DNA from: Cynocephalus volans
Taxonomy: Eukaryota > Chordata > Mammalia > Dermoptera > Cynocephalidae
Length of the DNA stretch: 64,000 bases
NCBI RefSeq assembly: GCF_027409185.1
Contig: NC_084474.1
Coordinates: forward strand, 5,449,382 to 5,513,381
Direction: 5' to 3'
A program made the position numbers and the translations under genes. The notes under the pieces were generated by a model. It saw only the letters and a program-made list of their open reading frames with translations. It was not told where the DNA came from and did no database searches. Below, piece by piece: positions 11,426-22,339 of this stretch (positions within the stretch are counted from its first letter, which is position 1; each line of letters opens with the position of its first letter).

Positions 11426-11563
11426 CACTCTCTCATCTGGCACAACCTGCTTCACATCACCGTTGAAGGTGAGGGTGACAGTCTTCCCATCCACACCCAC
11501 TTCCTTCCACGTTCTGTTGGGAAATGGAATAGAATGGCACCTGTTCTTATAAACCTTTTCCAC
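11426..11563 (-). pseudogene. CENPJ: CENPJ relic, first G-box exon
   Basis: The frame is open for 46 codons: [20 protein letters not shown], then [22 protein letters not shown]. One phenylalanine codon of the usual FF pair is missing, and several glycine and arginine positions of the beta repeats are replaced, which suggests relaxed constraint. The donor gtatgt is present. Confidence 0.85.
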
Positions 11564-12151
11564 CTTAAAAAAGCACAAGTTATCAATAGGTAGGATTTCC
11601 TCCTGATACCATGTGATTAAAATATGCTTACTTTGAGATTTTTTATACTAAAAAGTAAAACATTCTCTAAAGAGTAGAATAGATCCTTTATTTCATTAGG
11701 AGGTGCAAATTGGTGATTTTCTCATCTTCTCAGTCCTTTTCCATTTATTAACCATATTCATCTAAAAAAGAAAAACTTTCCTCATCAGCGATATTCCCCT
11801 ACAGGAAAGTTTCTGCTTCCTTTTGGTGGCTGTTCTTTGTCCTCACATTCCTCAACGCCAGCAGTGAACTTTGGCCCTATCATTTGAATTAACACGGATC
11901 AGACTAGGGAATTTGAAAAAGTGAATTTTCCATAAACCTGAGGGAAAATTCCCTCATCACCTCCCTCTACCCTATGTATGTCCCTTCCTTTTTCACTGGA
12001 ATACTCAGCAAGGCAGTTTTCCCACCCAAAACTTTCCTATGAACAAAAAAACCCTACAGGATCGAGCTATGAGGGGGCCCCCAACCTGGGATAAATAGAA
12101 GAAAGGCTGCAGGAAAGGAAGGCCTAGAATGGACTGAGGCTTTTAAAAAGA
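11564..12151. other. Interval without recognised features
   Basis: AT-rich former intron; nothing identified. Confidence 0.5.
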
Positions 12152-12161
12152 GGTAAGGATT

Positions 12162-12280
12162 AGGCTGGCGGGTTGGCTCACTTAGAGTATGGTGCTGATA
12201 ACACCAAGGTCAAAGGTTCAGATCCCTATGCCAGCCAGCCAGCCAGACACAAAAACAAAAAACAAAACAAAACAAAAAAA
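12162..12280 (+). mobile_element. Family-A SINE with perfect 10-bp target-site duplication
   Basis: The A box is gcgggttggctcacttag and the B box ggttcagatccctatgcc, then a (ccag)n and (caaaa)n tail. It is flanked by ggtaaggatt at 12152-12161 and 12281-12290. The perfect duplication suggests a fairly young insertion. Confidence 0.92.
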
Positions 12281-12862
12281 GGTAAGGATTGCAAAGGCTT
12301 AATGGGGTTCTGTTTGGAGCAAGAACAAAGTTTAGATAAAGGGACTGTCTTCCTTCTTTTGCTGCATCTCTAAACTGGAAATGGCAACTAAATGCATGCT
12401 GTGCACTGAGCACTTTCAGTGGAGTGCAGAGGTTCAAGCTCCAAGGCACTGAAGTTAAGCCACTGTCAGCAGTCTTAAAGATCATATTTTAGAATGTTTC
12501 AAGTCTATTTTAATCCATGTTTATTTTTTATTTTATTTAACCTTTCCATCAGGATGGCGGATTACTCCCTGAATTTCTTTTTCTTCCTTCTATTTATATT
12601 TGGGATCTGAAAGTTCACTGATCCAAGTGGCTCCCTGGGCAAGGCAGCCTGTAAGGACAAGACATTTGAAGCAGCTAAAACTTGTTTCTAAAGCCAGATT
12701 CTAATGTTATGGGGTTCTGTGATTAGCACTGGTGTTATATATAAAATGTTTACAATGTTAATTAAAAAGTCTTCTTCATACATGGTCTAGAAAATTTAGT
12801 CAGTTAGCAAATCAATTTTAAGCCCAAGTAATCTGTCCGAATATATAAAAATAGAGATTTAC

Positions 12863-12925
12863 TTGTTTCATCCAAATTACCTAAATCATGAGGTGGTACA
12901 GACTTGGATCTGCAAGATGGACTGC
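12863..12925 (-). pseudogene. CENPJ: CENPJ relic, linker exon before the G-box
   Basis: The acceptor ttccaacag borders 12925 and a gtaaat donor follows 12863. It reads GSPSCRSKSVPPHDLGNLDE, close to the RSKSAPPRDLGNLDK wording of CENPJ. The frame is open but ends irregularly at the donor. Confidence 0.75.
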
Positions 12926-13823
12926 CTGTTGGAATAAAATTGTCAGAGTTCGTTTTAATATTTAATTGAAAAATTTTAAATTTACTAGTATGGTCAAACA
13001 TTTCCTTAGTCCATATCCTTCTTTTGTGAACTGTTGTCTTTTACCCATTAAGGGAGTCCTAGTAGTTTTCTTTAATAATTTATAGGAGTTCTCCATTGTA
13101 TAAATTCAAATATTTATTCAAGCACTTAAGTTCTGGGTGACCATGAAAAACAAAGACAATATCTGCTCTCAGAGATTTTACAGTTCAGAGGAAGAGAAGG
13201 GTACTCAAATAAGCTAAGAGATGGACCCAAAGGTATGTTGGAGACAGTCAAAAGGACTGTTAAGAAACTAGGTGTGGAGACAGATAAAAGAGGCATTCAA
13301 GAATACATCAGAATTTGGCTTGACCAAATAACTGGGTACTTAATTAAAACCTAAGTGCTCTAGTGGCTGTGATCTAAACTTCTTAGATTATGAACAGTAC
13401 ACCAATCATGTACTGTATCAGTAATACACACATTATAAAATAAGCATGCACACACCACCACCACCAACAAATTGAAGGGAATTTTTAAAAATATATTGAA
13501 GCTCTAACATTTTCTTCTTATATGCCAATGAGTCATATTGTAAACACCCCCATCTTTGAAGCATTTCAAGCAAGTGCCAGAATCTGACATGTTAAAAAGT
13601 ATGATACTGGATGTTACAGGAAAATGGCCTAGACAATAAGAATAGAGGCAGGAAGTCAGCCAGGAGGCTGCTGGACCTGCGTGAAGGCTGTGTGGCACCA
13701 ACAGAGTCAGAAAAATTTCCATTATACCACATAAAATCACTGATTCACAGGTCCCAAATCGCCAAGTGTGAGCAATTTCATACAGTTCAACATAAGTAAT
13801 GGATTCAGAAATAGCAACATCAG

Positions 13824-13921
13824 AGGATGGCCGGTTGGCTCACTTGGGAAGGCATGGTTCTGATAACACCGAGGTCAAGGGTTCAGATCCCCATACTGGC
13901 CAGCCCCCACCCCCCAAAAAT
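13824..13921 (+). mobile_element. Family-A SINE with target-site duplication
   Basis: Contains ggccggttggctcacttgg and ggttcagatccccatactgg. It is flanked by caacatcag at 13815-13823 and 13922-13930. The tail is short (ccccaccccccaaaaat). Confidence 0.9.
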
Positions 13922-14123
13922 CAACATCAGAAGAATGAGTCCAGGGACTGACTGAAGTGGAGGGTAAGGATAAAAGAAAAAAGGAATCAGAGGACACAGA
14001 GGTTTGGCTTGAGAACATGGGTAGAGGGTGACAAAGCCCTAGGGATAGCAGGAGTGCTCTGTTTTGGATGTGATACAGGAAGAGCATCACCTTCCACCTC
14101 ACTGGGTACCTGTGCAAAGCAAA

Positions 14124-14401
14124 CTATAGCCATGCATCATTTAACAGGAAACTTCTGAGAAATTTACCGTCAGGCGATTTCGTTGTGCAAACATCATAGA
14201 GCGTACCTACACAAACCTAGGTGGTACAGCTACTGCACACCGAGGCTACGTGTGTAGACTGTTGCTTCTACGTGAGTAATGTGCTGCACTATGACGTTAC
14301 TAGGTGGTAGAAATTTTTTGGATCCATTATAATATTACAGGACCACTGTTGTATGTGTAGTCCGTCATTGACTGAAACATTATGTGGTGCATGGACTGTA
14401 C
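14124..14401. mobile_element. Non-autonomous DNA transposon with terminal inverted repeats
   Basis: The left end tatagccatgcatcattta and the right end tgtggtgcatggactgta are imperfect inverted repeats next to TA. Internal text such as 'gcgatttcgttgtgcaaaca' fits a known old mammalian cut-and-paste family, probably Tigger/mariner type. The family name is uncertain. Confidence 0.6.
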
Positions 14402-14429
14402 CATTAGAACTATGTTACGTAAATCATTT

Positions 14430-14705
14430 CTAACCTTACAATCACCTCCAGAGAAAAGACTACTATTCTCACTTTATAGGTGAGAAAACCAAGGCTGAGA
14501 GATCTAATAACTTGCCAAGGTTGTCAACTAATACAAGGAAGAAACACAATTATTACACACATTGTATACATGTATACATGTACCAAAATATCACACTGTA
14601 CCACGTAAATATGTACAATTATTGTGTGAATTAAAAATATATAATAAACACAAAATTTAAAAGGCAGAACCAGGATTCAAACTCATTATACTGTATAATT
14701 CTCTC
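14430..14705 (+). repeat. MIR SINE split by an L1 tail
   Basis: MIR core phrases 'ctcactttataggtgagaaa' and 'aacttgccaaggttgtcaac' precede the interruption. The MIR end 'ggcagaaccaggattcaaac' resumes after it. The inserted piece is 14546-14660. Confidence 0.7.
14546..14660 (+). mobile_element. Very short L1 3' end
   Basis: Contains 'acacattgtatacatgtata', 'aaatatgtacaattattgtg' and an AT-rich tail, the last ~110 nt of a mammalian L1 3' UTR. It is strongly 5' truncated and sits inside a MIR. Confidence 0.7.
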
Positions 14706-15973
14706 AAGCTGATTATGAACTGACATTAACTTGAACTCTTATGTATCCACTTCTTGGGCAGAACAGGGAGCACGGCCTGACTCCTGGGCACAGGCTCACT
14801 GCCTGGAGGCTGCTGCACACAACTTACAGAACTCATGTGACACAGGAGTGGGGAAAAATAAAACTAGGTAACAAATGGTGCTGAAATAGCTGGTCTAGAT
14901 GCTATAAGGGGTGTGTTTATGACCTCAAGATAGGGAAAGACTTAAGAAAAAGCACCATTTGTATAGGAAAAACTGAACTTCGGCTACATTAATATAAGAA
15001 TTTGGATTCATCAAAAATACTGTAAAGAGTAAAAAGACAAGCCAGAATGGGAGAAGATATTTGTAATATATGTGGATTATGATGGGTAAAATACCTGAAC
15101 CAGCTCTTTTGAAAAGAGGAAATCTAGATAGCTAATAAGCAGAGGCAAAGTGTTCAGTGCATTTAGCAATCAGGAAAATGCAAATTAAAACTACAATGAG
15201 ATACTATTACACCCTACCTGACTGGCAAAACCTTAAATCTGACAATGCCAAGTATTGACAAGGTGTGTAGCGAAACAAGCACTTTCATCGATTTTGAGAG
15301 TGTGAAATCATTTTGGAAAATATTTTGGCAAAATCTATTAGTGTTGAAGATATTCATACCAATTCCCCAGTCACTCCAGTCCTAGGTACATGCCTAAAGA
15401 AGTGAATGTGTATACACCCGACAGATACAGGGATGTTCGTGGCATCATTGCTTAACATACCAGAACCTTAAAAAAGAGCATCTATCAACAGAATATTCAA
15501 AAGTGGAATCCTACCTTGCAGTGAAAATTAGTGAACTAGAGGCTATAGGTCTACAGGATTCAATCTCAAAAACAATGTTTAGTGAAAGATGACATAGGAA
15601 TATAAATACAGTATGATAAAGCTCAAAAACTAGTGAAATATTTTTTAGGGTTGCACTACAGGAGTTTATAAGGAAAAGTAATACCATGCAGGGGCAGTTC
15701 TGGAGTGCCGCTGGTCTGTTTCTTACCTAGGTTGTGATAAGCCAAGAAGCATGTGCTTTATAATTGTCAAATTGCATATGTTATATCCACTTTTCTAAAT
15801 TTATTTCACACACACAAAAAATTAATTTCAGGTAGATTAAAGACCCATATGTGAAAGCAAAAGTTTATAGAAGAAAACAGTATATTTATGACCTGAGGAT
15901 TGAGAAGAATTTCTTAAAGTCATAAAAAGCAAAAACCATGAAAAATATTGATAAATTCAATTTTAAAAGGAAA

Positions 15974-15976
<3 letters not shown>

Positions 15977-16043
<67 letters not shown>
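15977..16043. repeat. (AT)n microsatellite
   Basis: About 33 uninterrupted AT units inside the old L1. On both strands it opens artificial reading frames of alternating Tyr and Ile. Confidence 0.97.
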
Positions 16044-16048
<5 letters not shown>

Positions 16049-16202
16049 AATGCCAAAAAGCTAAACCCAGATTGGGAGAAGATACTGGCAGTACTTGTAA
16101 CAAATAAAGGATTAGTATGCAGAATAATTAACTTCATTAAGGAGAAACACATATACCCCCAAATTTTAAATGGGCAAGGAAAATGAACAGGCAATTCACA
16201 AG

Positions 16203-16640
16203 TGTGGGAGCACATAGGCTTGACAAAGAACAGGGAGTGCACCAAGGGCAAAAGTCCTAAATGCACTTATGCAGAACCTAAGTGCTGAAAACAGCACATG
16301 CTGGAAACAGCAAATAGTTTCTGCTAGATTAGAGAACAACATAAAGGTCATTTCTTAACCAGCTTCACTCCCTTTCCTTTGTTTCTCAAGATGTTTTTGA
16401 GATTGCCTCATAGCCAATTTCTTTTCAATCCTTTGATAAATGATTGATTAAGTTGTTTTTTTTCTCTTGTATTACATTGTCTTTCCAATAAAAGCTGAAG
16501 CAAATACCCACTCAGGGCTGTGTCTTGTTTCTCCCTTCTTCAGGGAGTTTTCTCACTGCGGACCCTTCAGGCTTCTCATTGCTCTTACTATTTGGGCTCT
16601 GAGTAATCTTTGTGTCTCTGTCACACGGTGAGAAGTGACA
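16203..16640 (+). mobile_element. Solo ERV LTR with 6-bp target-site duplication
   Basis: A 438-bp TG...CA unit starts tgtgggagcacatagg and ends gagaagtgaca. It is flanked by cacaag at 16197-16202 and 16641-16646. AATAAA lies at 16487-16492. Host L1 text is continuous across the two duplications, so this is a clean insertion followed by LTR-LTR recombination. It shares the phrase gggctctgagtaatc with the LTR at 33762-34309. Confidence 0.85.
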
Positions 16641-16904
16641 CACAAGGAATTGCAGATGTGCACTAAATGTAAGAAAAGATGCTCACACAGCCTTACCAGT
16701 GATCAGGAAAATACATATTAAAACTACACTGAACCGACATTTCACATCTGACTGGCCAAAATTTTAAAGTCTGACCAGATCAAGTGTTAGCAAATATAAA
16801 GAGCGTATTCTGCTGATTGTAAAAGACTGGTACAACCACCTTGCAGAGCAAAGGGAAAACCTCCTAAAGTTGCACAAGCCTGCCATGCCCAGCACCCTAC
16901 TCTT

Positions 16905-19309
16905 TTTTTATATATTGGTTATGAGTATTCATGAGATAAAAAGCTGATTGTCACCCCTCATACCCATGATGTGAGGGCCAGATTCATACTGGCAGCATAC
17001 CCTTTACCACAAGTTGCATTTATACCCTGTGTCCCCCACCCAATTATCCCCAACCTCTCTCCCCCTCCCCCTTCCCCCCCTCCACTTTGTAGCCCAAGGA
17101 ATGTTCTCCATCTCCACAAGTCCAGCACACCACTGTGATCTTTCTTTCCCTCTTAGCTCCCACATATGAGTGAGTAAATGTGGTATTTTATCCCTCTGTG
17201 CTTTGCTTATTTCACTCAATGTAAGTTTCTCCAGGCTCATTCATGTTGTTGCATATGGGAGTATTTCATTCTTTTCTATGGCAGAGTAGTATTCCATGCT
17301 GTATATATACCACAGTTTCTTTATCCAGTCATCCATCAATAGGCATTTAGGTTGGTCCCATGTCTTGTCTATTGTAAACAGAGCTGCGATGAACATGGGA
17401 GTGCAGGTGTCCCTTCGACATGATGATTTGCATTCCTCTGGGTATATACCCAGAAGTGGGATTGCTGGATCATATGGAAGATCTATCTGTAGTTGTTTAA
17501 GAAACCTCCACACTGTTTTCCATAGTGGTTGTACTAATTTACAGTCCCACCAACAGTGCAGGAGTGTTCCCTTATCTCCACACTCTCACCAGCATTTGTT
17601 ATTCACCATCTTTTTTATTATAGCCAGTCTAACTAGGGTGAGGTGGTATCTCAATGTGGTTTTAATTTGCATTTCCCTGATGACCAGTGATGCTGAGCAT
17701 TTTTTCATGTACCGTTGGCCATTTGTATGCCTTCCTTTGAAAAATGTCTGTTCAGCTCCTTTGCCCCTTTTTTAATTGGGTCATTTATTTTTTTACTGTA
17801 TAATTGCTTGAGTTCTGTGTATATTATGTATATTAATCCCTTGTCAGATGCATAGTTAGCAGAAATTTTCTCCTGCTCTATAGGTTGTTGTTTCACTTTG
17901 GTGATTGTTTCCTTTGCTGTGCAGGAGGTTTGTAGTTTGATATAGTCTCATTTGTTTTTTTCTTTTGCTCCTTGTGCTTTTGGGCTCATGTTCATAAAGT
18001 CTGTGCCCAGACATAGTTGCTGAAGTGTTTCATCTATATTTTCCCTTAGTAATGTTACAATTTCAGGTCTTATACTTAAGTCTTTAATCCATTTTGAGTT
18101 GATTTTAATGTATGGTGAGAGATGCATATCTAGTTTCATTCTTCTGCATATGGATATTCAGTTTTCTCAGCACCCCTTGTTGAAGAGGCAGTCTTTTCCT
18201 CAATGTAGATTTTTGTTGCCTTTGTCCAATACCATATGGCTGTAAGCCTGAGGGGTGATTTCTCGGTTCTCAATTCTACTCCACTGGTCTGAATGTCTGT
18301 TTTTATACCAGTACCATGCTGTTTTGGTTACAATAGTTTTGTAGTATAATTTGAAGTCAGGTAGTGTTATGCCTCCAGCTTTATTTTTTTTGCTCAGGAT
18401 TGCTTTGGCTATTCAGGGTCTTTTGTTATTCCATATGAAGGGTAAGATTGTTTTTTCCATTTCTGTGAAGAATGTCATTGGTATTTTGATGAGGATTGCA
18501 TTGAATCTGTAGATTCTTTTGGGTAGTATATTTTCACAATGTTAATTCTTCCAATCCAAGAACATGGAATATATTTCCATCTTTTTGTGTCTTCTTTAAT
18601 TTCTTTCAGAAGTGGTTTGTAGTTCTCATTGTAGAGGTCTTTCACCTCCTTGGTTAAATTGATCCCTAGGTATTTTATTTTTTTCATGACAATTGTAAAT
18701 GGGCTTACTTTATTTCTCTTTCTTTTGTTCATTATTTGAGTATATAAATGCAACTGATTTGGGGGCATTTATTCTGTACCCTGCAATGTTACTGAAGTTA
18801 TTAACCAGCTCTAGGAGTTTTTTGATAGAGTCTAGGTTTTTCTATATATGGCATCATATCCTTTGCAAATAGGGAAAGTTTGACTTCGTCTTTTCCAGTC
18901 TGGATTCCATTTACTTCTTTCTCTTGCCTGATTGCTCTGGCTAGTACCTCCAGTTCTATGTTAAATAGAAGTGGTGAGAGTGGGCATCCTTGTCTTGTTC
19001 CTGTTCTTAAGGGAAAGGCCTTCAGCTCTTCCCCATTCAGAATGATACTGGCAGTGGGCTTGTCATAAATGGCTTTTATTGTGTTGAGATATTTTCTTTC
19101 TATACCTAATCTGTTGAGAGTCTTTATCATGAAGGGATGTTGAATTTTGTCAAATGCTTTTTCAGCATCTATTGAGATAATCATATGGTCTTTGTCCTTG
19201 AGTTTGTTGATGTGATGTATCACATTTATTGACTTTCACAGGTTGAACAATCCTTGCATCCCTGGAATGAATCCCACTTGATCATAGTGTATAATTTTAA
19301 AAATATGTT
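16905..19309 (-). mobile_element. 5'-truncated L1, antisense, 16-bp target-site duplication
   Basis: It starts at its poly(A) side (ttttt on +) and ends at 19309, with ccagcaccctactctt at 16889-16904 and 19310-19325. On - it holds part of ORF2: a reverse-transcriptase stretch at 19223-18801 ([32 protein letters not shown]), with the catalytic F-A-D-D box changed to F-A-K-D, and the ORF2 end at 17513-17241. It is frameshifted and inactive. Confidence 0.92.
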
Positions 19310-19560
19310 CCAGCACCCTACTCTTGATGCATATCCTGGAGAGCCATGTACATAGTCAGGACATGCCCTGTAGCCTATTCATTATCCTGCAAAATGAGAA
19401 ACCGAGCGCCCATCAACAGTGTTCCTATTGTTCCACTCACTGTGGAAGTACAAAATCAACTGCGGTTTTTATGTGTTAATGTGGGTAAGTCTTACAATAT
19501 TGAGAGAAAAAAGCAAATTTCAGAAAGACATAATATGATATAATATTGATTTATGGACAC

Positions 19561-20985
19561 AATGTAGGAAAAGAATAAACAAGCATGGAATGCTGTCAGG
19601 GTAGAAATTAACTGGGGGAATAAGATAATGCACAAGGGCTTCAATTATATTAACAATGTTTTATTTCTTAAATTGGGTATAAATTCTCTATTCTTTATAT
19701 TCTAAAATAGTTTAAGAAAAGGATCATGCAGCTTCTTACCTAGTGTTGGCAAATAATTTTTCTTGTATTTTTCTACCTGGGTTCCTGAAGAAATCTGACT
19801 TTTTTGAAATCAAACAGGTAGTTTCTATAGTATGAGACAAAATTTTAAATACAAAATAAGTGTTAGTCTACATATTAGTACAGTGAGTGAAACTAACAGA
19901 ACTCTGCTAGAGATCAGAAGGCTGTAGGTTTATATGTGGTGTTTTCCTTTACCACAACAGGCCAAAGAAAACTAGCTGTTATCTAGGGATGAACTATGTA
20001 CACACGCTCCTTTTGACACATATTCGTTCTTCATGTTAGGACACAGTAGGCTGCATAGCCTACATGCAGTTCTCTGGCTATTACAGATCAGCAGAGGGTA
20101 GCACCGGCCTGAGCTCATGGTGCTCATGGACAGAGGCAGGGGGATCATGGTCACGCTCGCTGGGACAGAGTGTGGCTGAGCCCAGCTCTCTCTGAGAACA
20201 TGGCTCCCTTGCTTGCGCTCAGAGATCTCCCTGCCCTCCCTACCCCCACCCTAGCCAGGAGATCACACTGCCCGCCCGCCCTGCTCCCTGCAGGGCATAG
20301 TACTTCTTTGCTCCTCAGTGGCCCGGCCTACGCCCCCTCCCCCTCCAGTCTGTACTCTGTCCTGCCTCCGCTATGTACCCTGACGGGCCAGCCCCAAAGC
20401 TATCGATACTGGCAGTTATCAATAACTACAAAAATCACTGTCAAAGCATTCCACTTACAAAGGTCCAGAACGTGGGCATTCTACTAAGCAATCAGCCTGA
20501 TCTCTTCAAAAAAGTTAAAGCCATTTAATAAAAAGCTCAAGTATTTATGGATGAGAAGCCATGATTTCTGCAATTATCTTCAAATGATTCAGCAAAATGG
20601 TCGCCGTGGTTGAGTACAGGTGGGTGTTCAGGTGTTCACGGCACTATGCTTTCACCTGTCCTCTACTTTAGGAAGAAAGGAGAGAGCGGGCACCACATTC
20701 TGTCTTTCCCACACATTCCTCGCATACGCAGTGCCCTGACCCTGTGGGGGCCCTTCCCGCCCGCAGGTGCTGTTCTGTCACACGCTGCCCACCTCCACGC
20801 CCCTGGCTCGGTGGCATTCACTCGGATGACCGCTCCTCTGCTAAAAGACAGCTCTCTGCCACTCTACACCCAGAAAGCTGAACAAGAGGGAACCGCGGTG
20901 CACAGTTTGCACTTCAAACGTGCGGTCCCTAACCTCCAGGGCCCGGTGCAGCCCAGGAACCATCCCCTCAGCCTGGTCGCTCGGG
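19561..20985. other. Interval with an old L1-type 3' end and rising GC
   Basis: 19561-20160 has nothing clear. About 20455-20600 resembles an old L1 3' UTR (tgggcattctactaagcaat). From 20160 the GC content rises toward the CpG island. No gene recognised. Confidence 0.5.
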
Positions 20986-21350
20986 TGGTGACAGCACTGG
21001 CAGGGACCTCCCCGCCGGCAGCCCCCACACGCCCTGCACCTGGGAGTTTCCACCGTAACCGACGCAAAGAGCGCGCCCTGCAGCCCCCGCCCCACCGCCT
21101 GCAAACCTCGTCCCCTCCGCAGGGACCCGACGGCCGCCTCGCCCTCACCCGGCTCCGCGGCAGCCCTGGCGCAGGGCCACTGTCCCCACGAGGTGCGGCC
21201 TTCACGGCTCCTCTGCCCGCTCCTGCGGAGGCTCGACCTGGCTCGTCCCGCGGGCCTGTCACCGCCCCCTCCCCCGAGCCTGCCCAGCGGCCGCCCCAAT
21301 GCACCCCACCCCGACAGCGCCCGCCGGCTGGGCCCCCAAGCGTCACCATC
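20986..21350. promoter_or_regulatory. CpG island inside the CENPJ relic
   Basis: By hand count there are about 38 CpG in roughly 345 bases, far above the surrounding DNA. Long open frames occur on both strands (+ 20610-21410; - 21367-20864 and 21299-20841), but they are the expected result of GC-rich text and show no known domain. It could be an orphan promoter or a relic of one. An L2 tail follows directly. Confidence 0.65.
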
Positions 21351-21369
21351 TCGCCCACCCGTTTCACTT

Positions 21370-21510
21370 GTCTGTCCTATTTACAGTCTTTCTCCCCTAC
21401 TGGAATATAAGTTCCGTGAGGGCAAGGAACTTTGTGTCGCTCCTGGCTGTGCCGGGGCAGTGCCTGGCACCGCCTAATTACTGACATAGACGAATGAAAG
21501 AGCAATTACT
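21370..21510 (+). repeat. L2 3' end
   Basis: Contains 'ctggaatataagttccgtga', 'gggcaaggaactttgtgtcg' and 'cagtgcctggcacc', the L2 3' motif order. Confidence 0.75.
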
Positions 21511-21620
21511 TGATTAAAAAGGATCCCGTGCACGTGACTCTGCGAAGACTTCAGGAGACCCGTTTTGGCTGAGATGCTCTGCCTATGGTGGCATGCCTCC
21601 TTCACAAGACGTATAAAAAT

Positions 21621-21730
21621 AGCCCTGCCCTTTAGCTCGGCTGGTTACAGGCAGTGTTACAACACCAAGGTCAAGGGTACGGATCCCCACACCGGCCAGC
21701 TGCCAAAAAAAAAAAAAAAAAAAAAAAAAA
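21621..21730 (+). mobile_element. Family-A SINE with long poly(A)
   Basis: Contains ctttagctcggctggttac and ggtacggatccccacacc, then ccagctgcc and a run of about 27 A, followed by (caaa)n-like text. No clear target-site duplication. Confidence 0.85.
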
Positions 21731-21794
21731 CCCAACCAAACAAACAAACAATTATAGAAATGAATTTAGGAAGTATCTATATATAGCAATGCTT

Positions 21795-22040
21795 GAAAAA
21801 CAATTTTTAATTGTGGTAAAATACACATCGCATAAACTTTACCATCTTAAGCATTTTCAAGTGTGCATTTTTAGGTGCATTCACACTGTGTGCGACCATC
21901 ACCAACATCCAGCCACAGAACGCTTTTCATCTTGCAGACCTGAAACTCCGCAGCCCATAAACACAACTCACGCGCCCCTCCCACCAATCCCTGCACCCAC
22001 CATTCTGCTTCCCGTCTTTGTAAATCTGAGGCTCAAATAT
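21795..22040 (-). mobile_element. Old L1 3' fragment, antisense
   Basis: The + text 'attgtggtaaaatacacatc' and 'ttttcatcttgcagacctga' is the antisense of a common old L1 3' segment. Related copies lie at about 3135-3300 and 39240-39640. Confidence 0.65.
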
Positions 22041-22088
22041 TTAACGTCATCCCCTGAGCTGACAAAACCAGCTGGCCTCCAGACCTAC

Positions 22089-22328
22089 CGCAGACTCTTT
22101 TTTCACGGCAGTCACACACTGATCCATCCTGGGGCTGCTCTCAATGGCTTCTGCTTTCTTCCGGGCATCTAGTCGGAGTCTCTCCATCACTTTTGTCTCT
22201 TCCCAAAGGTCAGTGTTCTCTTTGACCAACATTTCTACCTGACTTCTCAGACAGCCGTGTGTACTTGACCATTTTGCTTCCTTTCATTTCCAATCTTCCT
22301 GTAAGTCTGCTATTTGCTGTTTCACAGC
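22089..22328 (-). pseudogene. CENPJ: CENPJ relic, coiled-coil exon
   Basis: Reads VKQQIADLQEDWK, stop, [40 protein letters not shown] and KAEAIESS. The TGA at 22286-22284 replaces a conserved arginine codon. After AIESS the sequence departs from the CENPJ wording I remember. A gtaggt donor follows 22089. Confidence 0.87.
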
Positions 22329-22339
22329 CTCTCAAAGAA

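Larger units (their letters stand above)
14870..19560 (+). mobile_element. Old L1, sense, host to later insertions
   Basis: ORF2-end and 3' phrases such as 'atgcaaattaaaactacaat' appear at 15180 and, less exactly, at 16715. The element is interrupted by an (AT)n tract, a solo LTR (16203-16640) and a younger L1 (16905-19309). Its text resumes after each insertion up to about 19560. The repeated ORF2-end phrase suggests at least two fused old copies. Confidence 0.65.

Noticed and set aside
8925-11563. TCP10/TCP10L instead of CENPJ
   Set aside because: These paralogues share the G-box, but the position tail to tail with RNF17 and the closer wording of the linker and coiled-coil blocks favour CENPJ.
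15886-16266. 126-codon - frame across the (AT)n tract
   Set aside because: Most of it is Tyr-Ile repeats from the microsatellite, with flanks in an LTR and an L1.
20610-21410. 266-codon + frame and 167/152-codon - frames as genes
   Set aside because: They follow CpG-island composition, lie antisense to one another and show no domain; the + frame also runs into an L2 tail.
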